Assembly (NCBI RefSeq): GCF_026735135.1
Contig: NZ_JAPQER010000001.1
Span: 193,500-257,499 of the forward strand
Source of the DNA: Clostridium aestuarii
Lineage (GTDB): Bacteria; Bacillota; Clostridia; Clostridiales; Clostridiaceae
Length of the DNA: 64,000 nucleotides
Reading direction: 5' to 3'
Position numbers and translations under genes: made by a program. The number at the start of each line of letters is the position of its first letter. Position 1 is the first letter of the stretch. Under the pieces are notes generated by a model. The model saw only the letters and a list, made by a program, of their open reading frames with translations, was not told the DNA's origin and ran no database searches. Below are positions 38,522-46,231 of the stretch, piece by piece.

Positions 38522-40764
38522 ATCTTATACTCTTTCTCTGTAAAAGCACATTCTTCTACAGCTGTATTATCACACTCTCCTGATATAATTTTAGCTAATA
38601 TTCCTTTTTTCTTAAATCTATCTATTATAATGTTAATATCTAAACAGTTAGTGTTAATAAGTAAAATATAAATATATCCATCTTTTCCAACCCCTAAATA
38701 GTCTTCTTCCCTTATACCTTTAGATATCATTTTATCTATTTTTACATAATTATTTTCTTTATCTAATACTCTTATCAATATAGAGTTCATCCTAAATTTA
38801 TCTTTCTTTTCTCTAATTTTTTCTATCACTTCATTAAATTCTTTTGTTTTTAGTATTGAAGTATCTTTAACATATCTTTTATCATTAATTGATTGTTCAT
38901 ATTTATAAGCCTTAAGTAACGCTCCTGATATCAAATTAACTAATGTTTTAAATAGATTTTCATAATATAAAGTTAAGTTTTCAAAACTCACTTCATGAAT
39001 AATAATCACACCTATTACTTTATTTGTATCATTATCAACTATGGGCGCTATCATCATTGGAATATTTTCATCTAATTTTCTATTTATAAAAATTTTCTGC
39101 TTATCTATAACCTCTGAAAATTCTATATAATCTTTAATTTTCATTGAAACAGGAATATCAAACTCAGTTACATTAGACTTTGCTTTTAGCCTTAAATATT
39201 TTTCACTTCTATTTATAGAGTATACTGATACTTTAGTTGTTTTCATTATTTCTTCTATAACACCTATAGATGAATTATATACACTTTCTTTTTCTAAACT
39301 ATCTAATTTTTTTACTATGTTATATATTTTCCCAAAACTATCTTCAGAATCTATTATCTGACTTTCTAATTCTTCTTTTACTATTCTAGTTTCATTATAT
39401 ATTTGTTTAAGAAAATCATATTTTTGTGTTAGAGACGATATATTAAGCTTATGAGAATATATTTCTAGATTCTTCTTATCAATTGAATAACCTGCTATAA
39501 CACCTACTAACAAATACATTGACACATGTATTAAATGTTTAGGCTCGTACAAGAAAACAATTAAATCCCCTCCTGAATTCAAAAATACAGTTATATAAAT
39601 TATTAAAGAATATACAGTTGCGTAAATCCCATGTTTTCTTCCATATAACAATCCCATTATTCCAATATAAATTAAATTGTAGTCTATAGGGTCATGAAGG
39701 ATATTTTCATTAAAAAAACTCAACTTTAAGTTCACATGCAACATTATTAAAAACAATATTATATTTTCTATATAAGAACTATGTTCTTTATACAAATTTA
39801 CAAGCTTAAACCTAAAGTTTTTTTCAGGCTTTGAAATTTTATCTTTTTCACTATTTTCCAAATACCAATTATAAGTATTTTTTATTCCGTCTTCAAAACA
39901 GTACTTAGTATTCCAGTTTAATTCAGATTTTATTTTTGTATTATCTAACCTAGATCTTAATATATCTCCTTTTTTTCTTTCTTTATATATAACTTTATTT
40001 ATTTTGGTTATTTTTGATAAAACATCTACCAATTGATTTAAGGATACTTCTGTATTAGTAGAAAGATTCATTACTCCTGAACATTTATCACACATTGATG
40101 CTTTATATATTCCATCTACTAAATCTTCTACATATATAAAATCTCTAGTTTGTTTTCCATTTCCAAATATAACTAAATTTTCTCCTCTTATTGCTTTCTT
40201 TAGAAATATTGAAATGACTCCAGCTTCTCCTGAAACTCCTTGTCTTGGTCCATATACATTTGAAAACCTAAAAACCAAAGTATTTAATCCATATATTTCT
40301 TTCCATTTTTTACAATAAAATTCTCCAACACTTTTACTCATACCATATGGTGCTATGGGATTACTCAAAGTTTCTTCAGTAACTGGTACTTTTTCTGTAT
40401 TACCATAAACAGCTGCTGAAGATGCGAAAATAAACTTGTTAACTCCGTATTTTGAGGATAAATCTAACATATTAGTAAGACCTAAAAGGTTTGATTTTGT
40501 ATCTAGATAAGGATGTTCCAAAGAAGTTTTAATATCTACCTGCGCTGAAAGGTGAATAACAATATCAAATTTATTTGCTCTAAATATTTCTTCACACTTT
40601 TTATCTGCTATATTGAAATTATAAAACTTATGTTTTACTTTTATATTTTCTAAATTTCCCGTAGAAAGATTATCTATTATATAAATTTTATGACCTTCTT
40701 TATAAAACCTTTCTACCACATGGGAACCAATAAATCCACATCCCCCTGTTATAAGTACCTTCAT
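38518..40764 (-). CDS. Epimerase-PelD fusion (PelX-like plus c-di-GMP receptor)
   Basis: A 748-residue two-part protein. Residues 1 to about 310 are a full NAD-dependent sugar-nucleotide epimerase: TGGCGFIG (6-13), SSAAVYG with YGMSK (Y140, K144) and SGEAGVISIF. After a linker come three or four membrane helices (about 333-427), a coiled coil, a GAF-like domain (about 490-630) and a degenerate GGDEF domain (about 640-735). The latter keeps an inhibitory-site RxxD (R685-D688) but has GVGKDG in place of GGDEF. This is PelD's layout, so c-di-GMP binding is likely. The epimerase would supply a UDP-GalNAc-type donor. The ATG at 40764 has GGGAGG; the frame opens 25 codons earlier but lacks support. 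Confidence 0.85.
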   Translation of the reverse strand: MKVLITGGCGFIGSHVVERFYKEGHKIYIIDNLSTGNLENIKVKHKFYNFNIADKKCEEIFRANKFDIVIHLSAQVDIKTSLEHPYLDTKSNLLGLTNMLDLSSKYGVNKFIFASSAAVYGNTEKVPVTEETLSNPIAPYGMSKSVGEFYCKKWKEIYGLNTLVFRFSNVYGPRQGVSGEAGVISIFLKKAIRGENLVIFGNGKQTRDFIYVEDLVDGIYKASMCDKCSGVMNLSTNTEVSLNQLVDVLSKITKINKVIYKERKKGDILRSRLDNTKIKSELNWNTKYCFEDGIKNTYNWYLENSEKDKISKPEKNFRFKLVNLYKEHSSYIENIILFLIMLHVNLKLSFFNENILHDPIDYNLIYIGIMGLLYGRKHGIYATVYSLIIYITVFLNSGGDLIVFLYEPKHLIHVSMYLLVGVIAGYSIDKKNLEIYSHKLNISSLTQKYDFLKQIYNETRIVKEELESQIIDSEDSFGKIYNIVKKLDSLEKESVYNSSIGVIEEIMKTTKVSVYSINRSEKYLRLKAKSNVTEFDIPVSMKIKDYIEFSEVIDKQKIFINRKLDENIPMMIAPIVDNDTNKVIGVIIIHEVSFENLTLYYENLFKTLVNLISGALLKAYKYEQSINDKRYVKDTSILKTKEFNEVIEKIREKKDKFRMNSILIRVLDKENNYVKIDKMISKGIREEDYLGVGKDGYIYILLINTNCLDINIIIDRFKKKGILAKIISGECDNTAVEECAFTEKEYKI

Positions 40765-40868
40765 TTTAAACCTCCCATTTTTAATTAATATATTCATTAT
40801 TATCAACTTTGAAAGGTATTTTTCTAACATAAAGCCCATTTATTATTGCTCAGTAACATACCAATTAC

Positions 40869-40897
40869 ATTATATATTTTTAAATAATTATTATCAA
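40869..40897 (-). promoter_or_regulatory. Sigma-A promoter of the pel operon
   Basis: TTGATA, 17 bp, TATAAT on the minus strand, giving a leader of about 100 nt before the fusion gene. Confidence 0.75.
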
Positions 40898-40951
40898 TTG
40901 ATATTTATTGTTGTTTTGGATACTTCTTCATATTCGATAAAATTTTACACA

Positions 40952-40980
40952 AAACTTAAATATCCTAATAATTTAAGTTT
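40952..40980. promoter_or_regulatory. 10-bp inverted repeat upstream of the pel promoter
   Basis: AAACTTAAAT and its exact complement around a 9-bp centre, about 55 bp upstream of the pel -35 box and within the region shared with the divergent hydrolase gene. No T run follows on the pel-reading side. A regulator-binding site is plausible. Confidence 0.45.
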
Positions 40981-41172
40981 AGCTTTATAATATTAAAACA
41001 TCGATGGTTCTCTAATATGCATCTTCATTCGCCAATTTTATCAATCTTATATATAATTAATTTCTTTTAAAATTACAAAATTTCTTAATTATAATTCAAA
41101 AATATGTTATAATAAAAAGCATATACTACCAAAATGCATTTTTTCAAAAAATGTAAGAAAACTTTAGAAACA

Positions 41173-41225
41173 ACGAACATCGAAATTTACATGTAGCTAC
41201 GTAATCTTAAAATTATGTGATTTTC
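41173..41225. repeat. Dispersed intergenic element, copy B
   Basis: Contains CGAACATCG, ACATGTAGCTACGTAATC and AATTATGTGATTTTCTC, aligning with copies A (23219-23284) and C (53281-53370). It sits in the leader of the hydrolase gene. Confidence 0.45.
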
Positions 41226-41260
41226 TCAAAGGCTAATTATTGAAAGGTGGTATAGCTTTT

Positions 41261-42082
41261 ATGAAATTTAAACTTAGATTGGTTATAATGGTATTTCTAA
41301 TTATTTTTACACTTTATCCCCTAACCACATACTCAGCTAAAAATTACTCTTTTGGTATTTTTACATCTTCTGATTCCTGTGATTTAAATAAATTCTTAAA
41401 ATACAAAGAAATAGTAGTGGATGCCACTATATTTTCAAAAGAAGATATTGATTATCTTCATGAAAATGGAGTAAAAGTATTCAGTTATATAAACATTGGA
41501 TCTTTGGAAAAATTCCGACCTTATTATGAAGATTTTGCTAGTATTACCTTATCTAATTATGAAAACTGGTCTAACGAAAGATGGATTGATGTTTCAAATC
41601 CTAAATGGCAAAATTACGTTGTAAACACTCTATCAAAAGATTTATTTTCTAAAGGAATTGATGGGCTATTTATAGATAACATAGATATATATACTATATA
41701 TAAAAAAGATAAAATATTCAATGGAATACATTGTATATTGAAAACCTTAAACGACAAATATAAAAAACCAATAATTATAAACAACGGTTATGATTTTATA
41801 CAGAAGGCTTTATCCCTAAAGCTTAACCTAACAGACTTGTTTTATGGATTGAATAAAGAAGAAGTTTTTACTATTATAGAAAATTATGAAAATGACATAT
41901 TTAGAACCAATATTCTTGAAGAAAGAAACTTTGTATTATCCTATCTAAATACTCTCAGTAAAAAAGGAATAAATATATATATTATAGAATACTCAAAAAA
42001 CAAAAATCTAAATAAAAAAATGATTAAATACTATAATAAAAAAAATTATAAATTCTTTATATCTTCTACAGTTAATTTATAA
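41261..42082 (+). CDS. Secreted GH114-type endo-alpha-1,4-polygalactosaminidase
   Basis: A 273-residue secreted glycoside hydrolase. After a signal peptide (about 1-24) it shows GH114 family (PF03537) blocks: FSYINIGSLEKFRPYY, ERWIDVSNPKW and GIDGLFIDNIDIY, whose acidic residues line the active site. GH114 enzymes cleave alpha-1,4-galactosaminide, and PelA's hydrolase domain is related. Divergent from pelD, it may supply the hydrolase missing from this locus's deacetylase. I chose the ATG at 41261 with AAAGGTGG; a TTG seven codons upstream overlaps it. The stop is in a hairpin. Confidence 0.85.
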   Translation: MKFKLRLVIMVFLIIFTLYPLTTYSAKNYSFGIFTSSDSCDLNKFLKYKEIVVDATIFSKEDIDYLHENGVKVFSYINIGSLEKFRPYYEDFASITLSNYENWSNERWIDVSNPKWQNYVVNTLSKDLFSKGIDGLFIDNIDIYTIYKKDKIFNGIHCILKTLNDKYKKPIIINNGYDFIQKALSLKLNLTDLFYGLNKEEVFTIIENYENDIFRTNILEERNFVLSYLNTLSKKGINIYIIEYSKNKNLNKKMIKYYNKKNYKFFISSTVNL

Positions 42083-42125
42083 TTGAGGAAATTCCATAAT
42101 TAAGAATTATGGAATTTCGTCAATT
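42081..42125. terminator. Hairpin between the hydrolase gene and galM
   Basis: A 14-bp perfect stem GAAATTCCATAATT plus six outer pairs AATTGA/TCAATT, loop AAG. It covers the hydrolase stop and lies just beyond the galM stop; T runs are poor, so it is terminator-like rather than certain. Confidence 0.65.
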
Positions 42126-42126
42126 G

Positions 42127-43173
42127 TTACTTTATCTTAAATGCATATGTGGTTTTAGCTATATATTTTTCTCCTGGATTTAAAATATAGTCTGGGAAAT
42201 TTGGATTGTTAACAGCATCAGGATACCATTGAGTTTCAATACAAACACCTAAATGATCACCAGAAGTTGTTCCCCCTCTTAATATCATATCTTTTCTAAT
42301 AGAATTAGCTGTAAATAAAACTACTACTGGCTGATTTGTTGAAACTTCTAATTGCCTTCCACTGTTCTCATCTTCAAGTATAACTTGAGACTCATTAGCT
42401 TGATTTAGTATAAATGGATGATCATAACCATTACCATACTTTATCTGTTCATGCTCCACAAAAATATCCTTTTTTATTTTTTTTCCACCCCTAAAATCAA
42501 AAGGAGTATTATCTACACTTGAAGCTACTTTTGGAACACCTTCTGAATCAATAAGTATATATTCGTCTGCATTTATATTTAAATCATGATTAAGAATTTT
42601 TTCTTTACAATTACCTGATAAATTAAAATAACTGTGGTTAGTTAAAGTAATAATAGTCTTTTTATCAGTTTCTGCTTCATATGAGATTTCTAGAACATTA
42701 CTATTATCAAATTTGTATACAGTCTTTACATTTAAATTTCCTGGGAAACCTTGTTCTCCATCAACACTTAAATAACTCAGTTCTAAAGCAGCATAGTCTT
42801 CGTGAATAATTTTTTTTACATTCCAAATTTGATTATTGAACCCCAAATGTCCCCCATGAAGATTAGCATTGAAGTTATTTGCCTGAAGTTTGTACTCAAC
42901 ATCATCAATAGAAAATGAAGCATTAGAAATTCTTCCTGCTGTTCTTCCTATAATTGCACCAAAGCAAGGAGATTTTTCTTCATAATCCTCAATATTATTT
43001 AGTCCTAATACAATATTTTCTATATTACCACATTTATCAGGCACACAAATTTCCGTTATAATTCCTCCATAGTTTAATACTTTAATAAATGATGAACCTT
43101 CGTTTATTAGAGTATATTCGTATACATCTTTATTATCTTTTGTTTTACCGAAATAATTTTTTAGTATTTTCAT
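42127..43173 (-). CDS. galM: Aldose 1-epimerase (galactose mutarotase)
   Basis: A 348-residue cytoplasmic mutarotase (PF01263) that interconverts alpha and beta anomers of aldohexoses. The conserved NLHGGHLGFN, LTNHSYFNLSG (catalytic histidine) and the late catalytic-glutamate segment GVCIETQW are present. Length is normal. AGGGAGTGA lies before the ATG. No other galactose genes are in the window. A decayed gene lies upstream, behind a LacI/CcpA-type operator, and galM may have been the second gene of that unit. Confidence 0.93.
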   Translation of the reverse strand: MKILKNYFGKTKDNKDVYEYTLINEGSSFIKVLNYGGIITEICVPDKCGNIENIVLGLNNIEDYEEKSPCFGAIIGRTAGRISNASFSIDDVEYKLQANNFNANLHGGHLGFNNQIWNVKKIIHEDYAALELSYLSVDGEQGFPGNLNVKTVYKFDNSNVLEISYEAETDKKTIITLTNHSYFNLSGNCKEKILNHDLNINADEYILIDSEGVPKVASSVDNTPFDFRGGKKIKKDIFVEHEQIKYGNGYDHPFILNQANESQVILEDENSGRQLEVSTNQPVVVLFTANSIRKDMILRGGTTSGDHLGVCIETQWYPDAVNNPNFPDYILNPGEKYIAKTTYAFKIK

Positions 43174-43188
43174 ACTATATCACTCCCT

Positions 43189-43394
43189 TTAAGCTTCCAA
43201 TTCAACTTTCACCACATACTTATCAGAAACAATAGGTTTATTTTTGCCATTAAAAATAACCTTTGATGATTTTGCTGTACTTGAAGCATCTACAGCTTCT
43301 TGTTTGCAGTTTCTTCTTTTGCAACTGCAGCACCTATTAATGATGCAGATAACATAATAACTTGTCCAATTTTAAAACGTGCTGGATGAAAGCA
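43189..43394 (-). pseudogene. Frameshifted gene remnant upstream of galM
   Basis: On the minus strand one frame reads HPARFKIGQVIMLSASLIG and on to AAVAKEETA, and a second frame continues with QEAVDASSTAKSSKV and ends VVKVELEA before a stop. The two join across a frameshift near 43310. There is no start codon at a sensible place. It looks like the C-terminal end of a lost protein, possibly a sugar-utilisation gene given its operator and galM. I do not recognise the family. Confidence 0.5.
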
Positions 43395-43398
43395 TCAG

Positions 43399-43410
43399 GC
43401 AAACGTTTGC
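43399..43410. promoter_or_regulatory. LacI/CcpA-type operator GCAAACGTTTGC
   Basis: A perfect 12-bp palindrome with central CG. It starts seven bases downstream of a TATACT -10 box (43417-43422, minus strand), so it would overlap the transcription start of the remnant and galM. A catabolite-repression (cre) site is an alternative reading. Confidence 0.7.
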
Positions 43411-43416
43411 ATAACT

Positions 43417-43445
43417 AGTATAATTTTAAGCTGATAATCATTCAG
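43417..43445 (-). promoter_or_regulatory. Possible promoter of the remnant-galM unit
   Basis: CTGAAT, 17 bp, TATACT on the minus strand; the -35 box is weak. It is placed correctly relative to the palindrome at 43399-43410. Confidence 0.45.
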
Positions 43446-43646
43446 CTCAGTAATAAAATATTACGTGTTACTTACCATCATTATAAATTAATGTCATTTT
43501 ACAACAATAAAGTAAATTATATATTATTAAATTTAGTATAAAATACTAACTATAGTTGTGTCAAGATTTTTTATAAAATGTTATACTTAAATTAAAAAAC
43601 AAATAAAAAATATTTAGACTTAAAACTTAACAATAGAGGTGTAAGG

Positions 43647-45617
43647 ATGGATAATTCAAAATTAATTCAAGTTTACAAAAAAGCTTTAAAACTTGGAAAA
43701 TTAAGCTATTCAAAAGAAAAAACTACTGGACAAAATGGATATTTGCCTGCTTTAGAAGCATTTGTTGACAATTCTTCTATTATATCTGAATCTTACATTG
43801 GTCTTATTGAAATCCCATTAAAAAAAATTAAGGGAACCTATACTTTTTCACGGGCAAAAACATTCGCAAAAAATTTCATGCCTTTATTAAACGTAGAAAC
43901 AGAGTTTGGAAACAAATGGTTAAATCTATATAACAGCCATGAAAAAGAAGGAATACGTGATCCTATAAAAGTTTATGAATATCTAAATTGGTTTTATGTT
44001 GTGGAAGGCAATAAAAGAGTAAGTGTTTTAAAATATATGGATGCTTATTCTATTTCTGCATACGTTACTAGGCTGATTCCTAAATATGATGAGAACAATC
44101 CATTAATTCGTACTTATTACAAGTTTATAGAATTTAATAAAAAAACTGGGCTAAATTGGATTTGGATGTCTGATGAAAAGAATTTTGATGAATTACAAGT
44201 ATACTTAAATAACTACAATCCAAAACTTAAAATATATGAAGATAAATATACTCATTTTCAAAGCTATGTTTTTAATGCATTTAGAGAAACTTATATTAAA
44301 GCTGGTGGAAAAGAACTTGATATAACAACTGGTGATGCGTTTTTACAATATATAAAAATATATGGTATCCCTAATAAATTTGATTTATCTGATAACCTAA
44401 ATTTAATTAAAAACTTTATTATAGAATTAAAAGCTAAAACAAATAATGAGCCTATACAAATTCATTCTGACTTGATACAAAAACCAAAGAAAAACATAAT
44501 TACTTCCTTAGCCACCCTTGTAACTAATAAAAAGAAACTTAAAGCAGCTTTTGTATATAAAAAATCAATTCAAAATTGTGGATGGACTTATGCCCATGAA
44601 CGTGGAAGACTTCATATTGAAAAAGTATTAGGCGACAGACTAAGTACAACTTATATTGAAAATGTTCCTGAAAATATGGATGCATATAATCATATAAAAT
44701 CCTTAGCTGAAGAAGGACACGACATTATATTTACAACTGATCCTATATTTAAAAAAGCTACCCTTAAAGCTGCTTTGAATTATCCAGATATAAAATTTTT
44801 AAACTGCTCAGATTCACATCCATTTCAACATGTAATGATGTACTACGGAAAGCTTTATGAACCTAAATTTCTGATTGGTATTCTTGCAGGAGTACTTACA
44901 AAAACAAATGTAATTGGATATTCAGCCTCATATCCTTTAAGAGAAATAATAACTGAAATCAATGCATTTGCATTAGGTGCACAAATGGTAAATCCTAGAG
45001 CAAAAATAAAAGTACTATGGACATATAAAGAAAATGAACCTAAAGATTTAAAATGTATTAACCAAAAATTAAGTAAAGCAAATGTTGATATTATATTTTA
45101 CCACGATTTGCCCGCTCCAGAATCCCATGCATTTCAATATGGATTATGTTCAATAAATCTTGGAGCAGAAACACATGAAAATTTTTTATTTTCACATTTT
45201 GCAAATTTATTACTAGATTTTGGAACATTCTATGAAAAGTTTTTGAAACTTATACTTAATGGTGAAAATAAAACTGTATTTGATATTTGGAATTCTAATT
45301 CACAATTAATTAATTATTGGCTTGGAATGGATTCAGAAATTGTAGATATTGTTTACTCCAACAGGTACGTTCCTAAAAAAACTCAAATGCTTATTGAAGC
45401 TTTCAAAAAGATGATAGTTCAAAAGCAATTTCATCCTTTTACAGGACCAATTTATGATCAAAATGATAATTTGAGAATAAAGGATGGTGAAATAGCTAAC
45501 TATCAGCAACTTATTTCTATGAACTGGTTTGTAGATGGCATAGACGGAGAAATTCCTGAAATATATAATTACGAAGAAGATGATTTTAAAAATAGATCCT
45601 TTATATTGAAAGATTAA
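43647..45617 (+). CDS. BMP-type binding protein with ParB-like N-terminus, no signal peptide
   Basis: A 656-residue protein. The C-terminal part (about 295-610) resembles the basic-membrane-protein/purine-binding ABC substrate-binding fold (PF02608), but there is no signal peptide or lipobox, so it should be cytoplasmic. The N-terminal part has DPIKVYEYLNWFYVVEGNKR (106-124, partly quoted) followed by VSVLKYM, resembling the ParB/sulfiredoxin domain motif with a VxEGNKRVxxLK pattern. It may sense a nucleoside or other ligand inside the cell; the DNA-related role of the first domain is inference. It is monocistronic with GAGGTG. Confidence 0.75.
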   Translation: MDNSKLIQVYKKALKLGKLSYSKEKTTGQNGYLPALEAFVDNSSIISESYIGLIEIPLKKIKGTYTFSRAKTFAKNFMPLLNVETEFGNKWLNLYNSHEKEGIRDPIKVYEYLNWFYVVEGNKRVSVLKYMDAYSISAYVTRLIPKYDENNPLIRTYYKFIEFNKKTGLNWIWMSDEKNFDELQVYLNNYNPKLKIYEDKYTHFQSYVFNAFRETYIKAGGKELDITTGDAFLQYIKIYGIPNKFDLSDNLNLIKNFIIELKAKTNNEPIQIHSDLIQKPKKNIITSLATLVTNKKKLKAAFVYKKSIQNCGWTYAHERGRLHIEKVLGDRLSTTYIENVPENMDAYNHIKSLAEEGHDIIFTTDPIFKKATLKAALNYPDIKFLNCSDSHPFQHVMMYYGKLYEPKFLIGILAGVLTKTNVIGYSASYPLREIITEINAFALGAQMVNPRAKIKVLWTYKENEPKDLKCINQKLSKANVDIIFYHDLPAPESHAFQYGLCSINLGAETHENFLFSHFANLLLDFGTFYEKFLKLILNGENKTVFDIWNSNSQLINYWLGMDSEIVDIVYSNRYVPKKTQMLIEAFKKMIVQKQFHPFTGPIYDQNDNLRIKDGEIANYQQLISMNWFVDGIDGEIPEIYNYEEDDFKNRSFILKD

Positions 45618-45618
45618 A

Positions 45619-45640
45619 GCTCTGCGAAATTACGTAGAGC
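45619..45640. terminator. Terminator between convergent genes
   Basis: GCTCTGCG pairs with CGTAGAGC (one G-U pair) and is followed by CTTTT, two bases after the BMP-type gene stop. Confidence 0.7.
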
Positions 45641-45643
45641 CTT

Positions 45644-46231
45644 TTAATATTCAAAAATATAATAATTATATGCATTAATAATAGTACTTGAGTTGTATTG
45701 GATAATCCTATTCTGGTTGCCATAATTCAAATGTTGATGTCCATGAATATAATATTTAGGCTTATATTTATCAAGAAGTATATTAAAAGCTTCAAAGCCC
45801 CTATGACAAAAATCTTCTCCATCTCCAAGTCCTCTAGCTGGAGAATGAGTAACCAAAATATCAAACCCCCTATTTTTCACAATTTTAAACTTAGTTTTAA
45901 ATACTTTGTTTTTAATTTGTCTTTCAGTATATTGAAAAGCTCCACCACAATAACTTTTGCTTCCACCTAAACCTAAAATCCGAATGTTTTTATATGTAAC
46001 TAATTTGTTATCTATATTAACACATCCTTCTGGAGGTCTTTTCAAATAATTTTCATCATGATTTCCTGGAACATAAAACAAAGGTGCCTTAATCATTGTT
46101 ACCAAAAAAGATAAATATGAAGCTTTCAAATCACCACTTGAAATAATCAAATCTATATCTTTAAAACGTTCTGCATCAAAGTGATCCCATATATATCTTG
46201 ATTCCTTGTCACTTACAGCTAATATTTTCAT
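45644..46231 (-). CDS. Metallophosphoesterase
   Basis: A 195-residue calcineurin-like phosphoesterase (PF00149-type). Metal motifs are ISSGDL, PGNHDE, VTHSPARG and HGHQH. The usual first motif DxH is replaced by DKE at the N-terminus (VSDKES), seen in a clostridial subgroup. Substrate is unknown. Its first 23 bases overlap the end of the M16C protease gene, so the two are likely translationally coupled. Confidence 0.85.
   Translation of the reverse strand: MKILAVSDKESRYIWDHFDAERFKDIDLIISSGDLKASYLSFLVTMIKAPLFYVPGNHDENYLKRPPEGCVNIDNKLVTYKNIRILGLGGSKSYCGGAFQYTERQIKNKVFKTKFKIVKNRGFDILVTHSPARGLGDGEDFCHRGFEAFNILLDKYKPKYYIHGHQHLNYGNQNRIIQYNSSTIINAYNYYIFEY

Noticed and set aside
40765..41260. c-di-GMP riboswitch in the pel/hydrolase intergenic region
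   Set aside because: No GEMM-I or GEMM-II core could be recognised on either strand; control is more likely through PelD protein.
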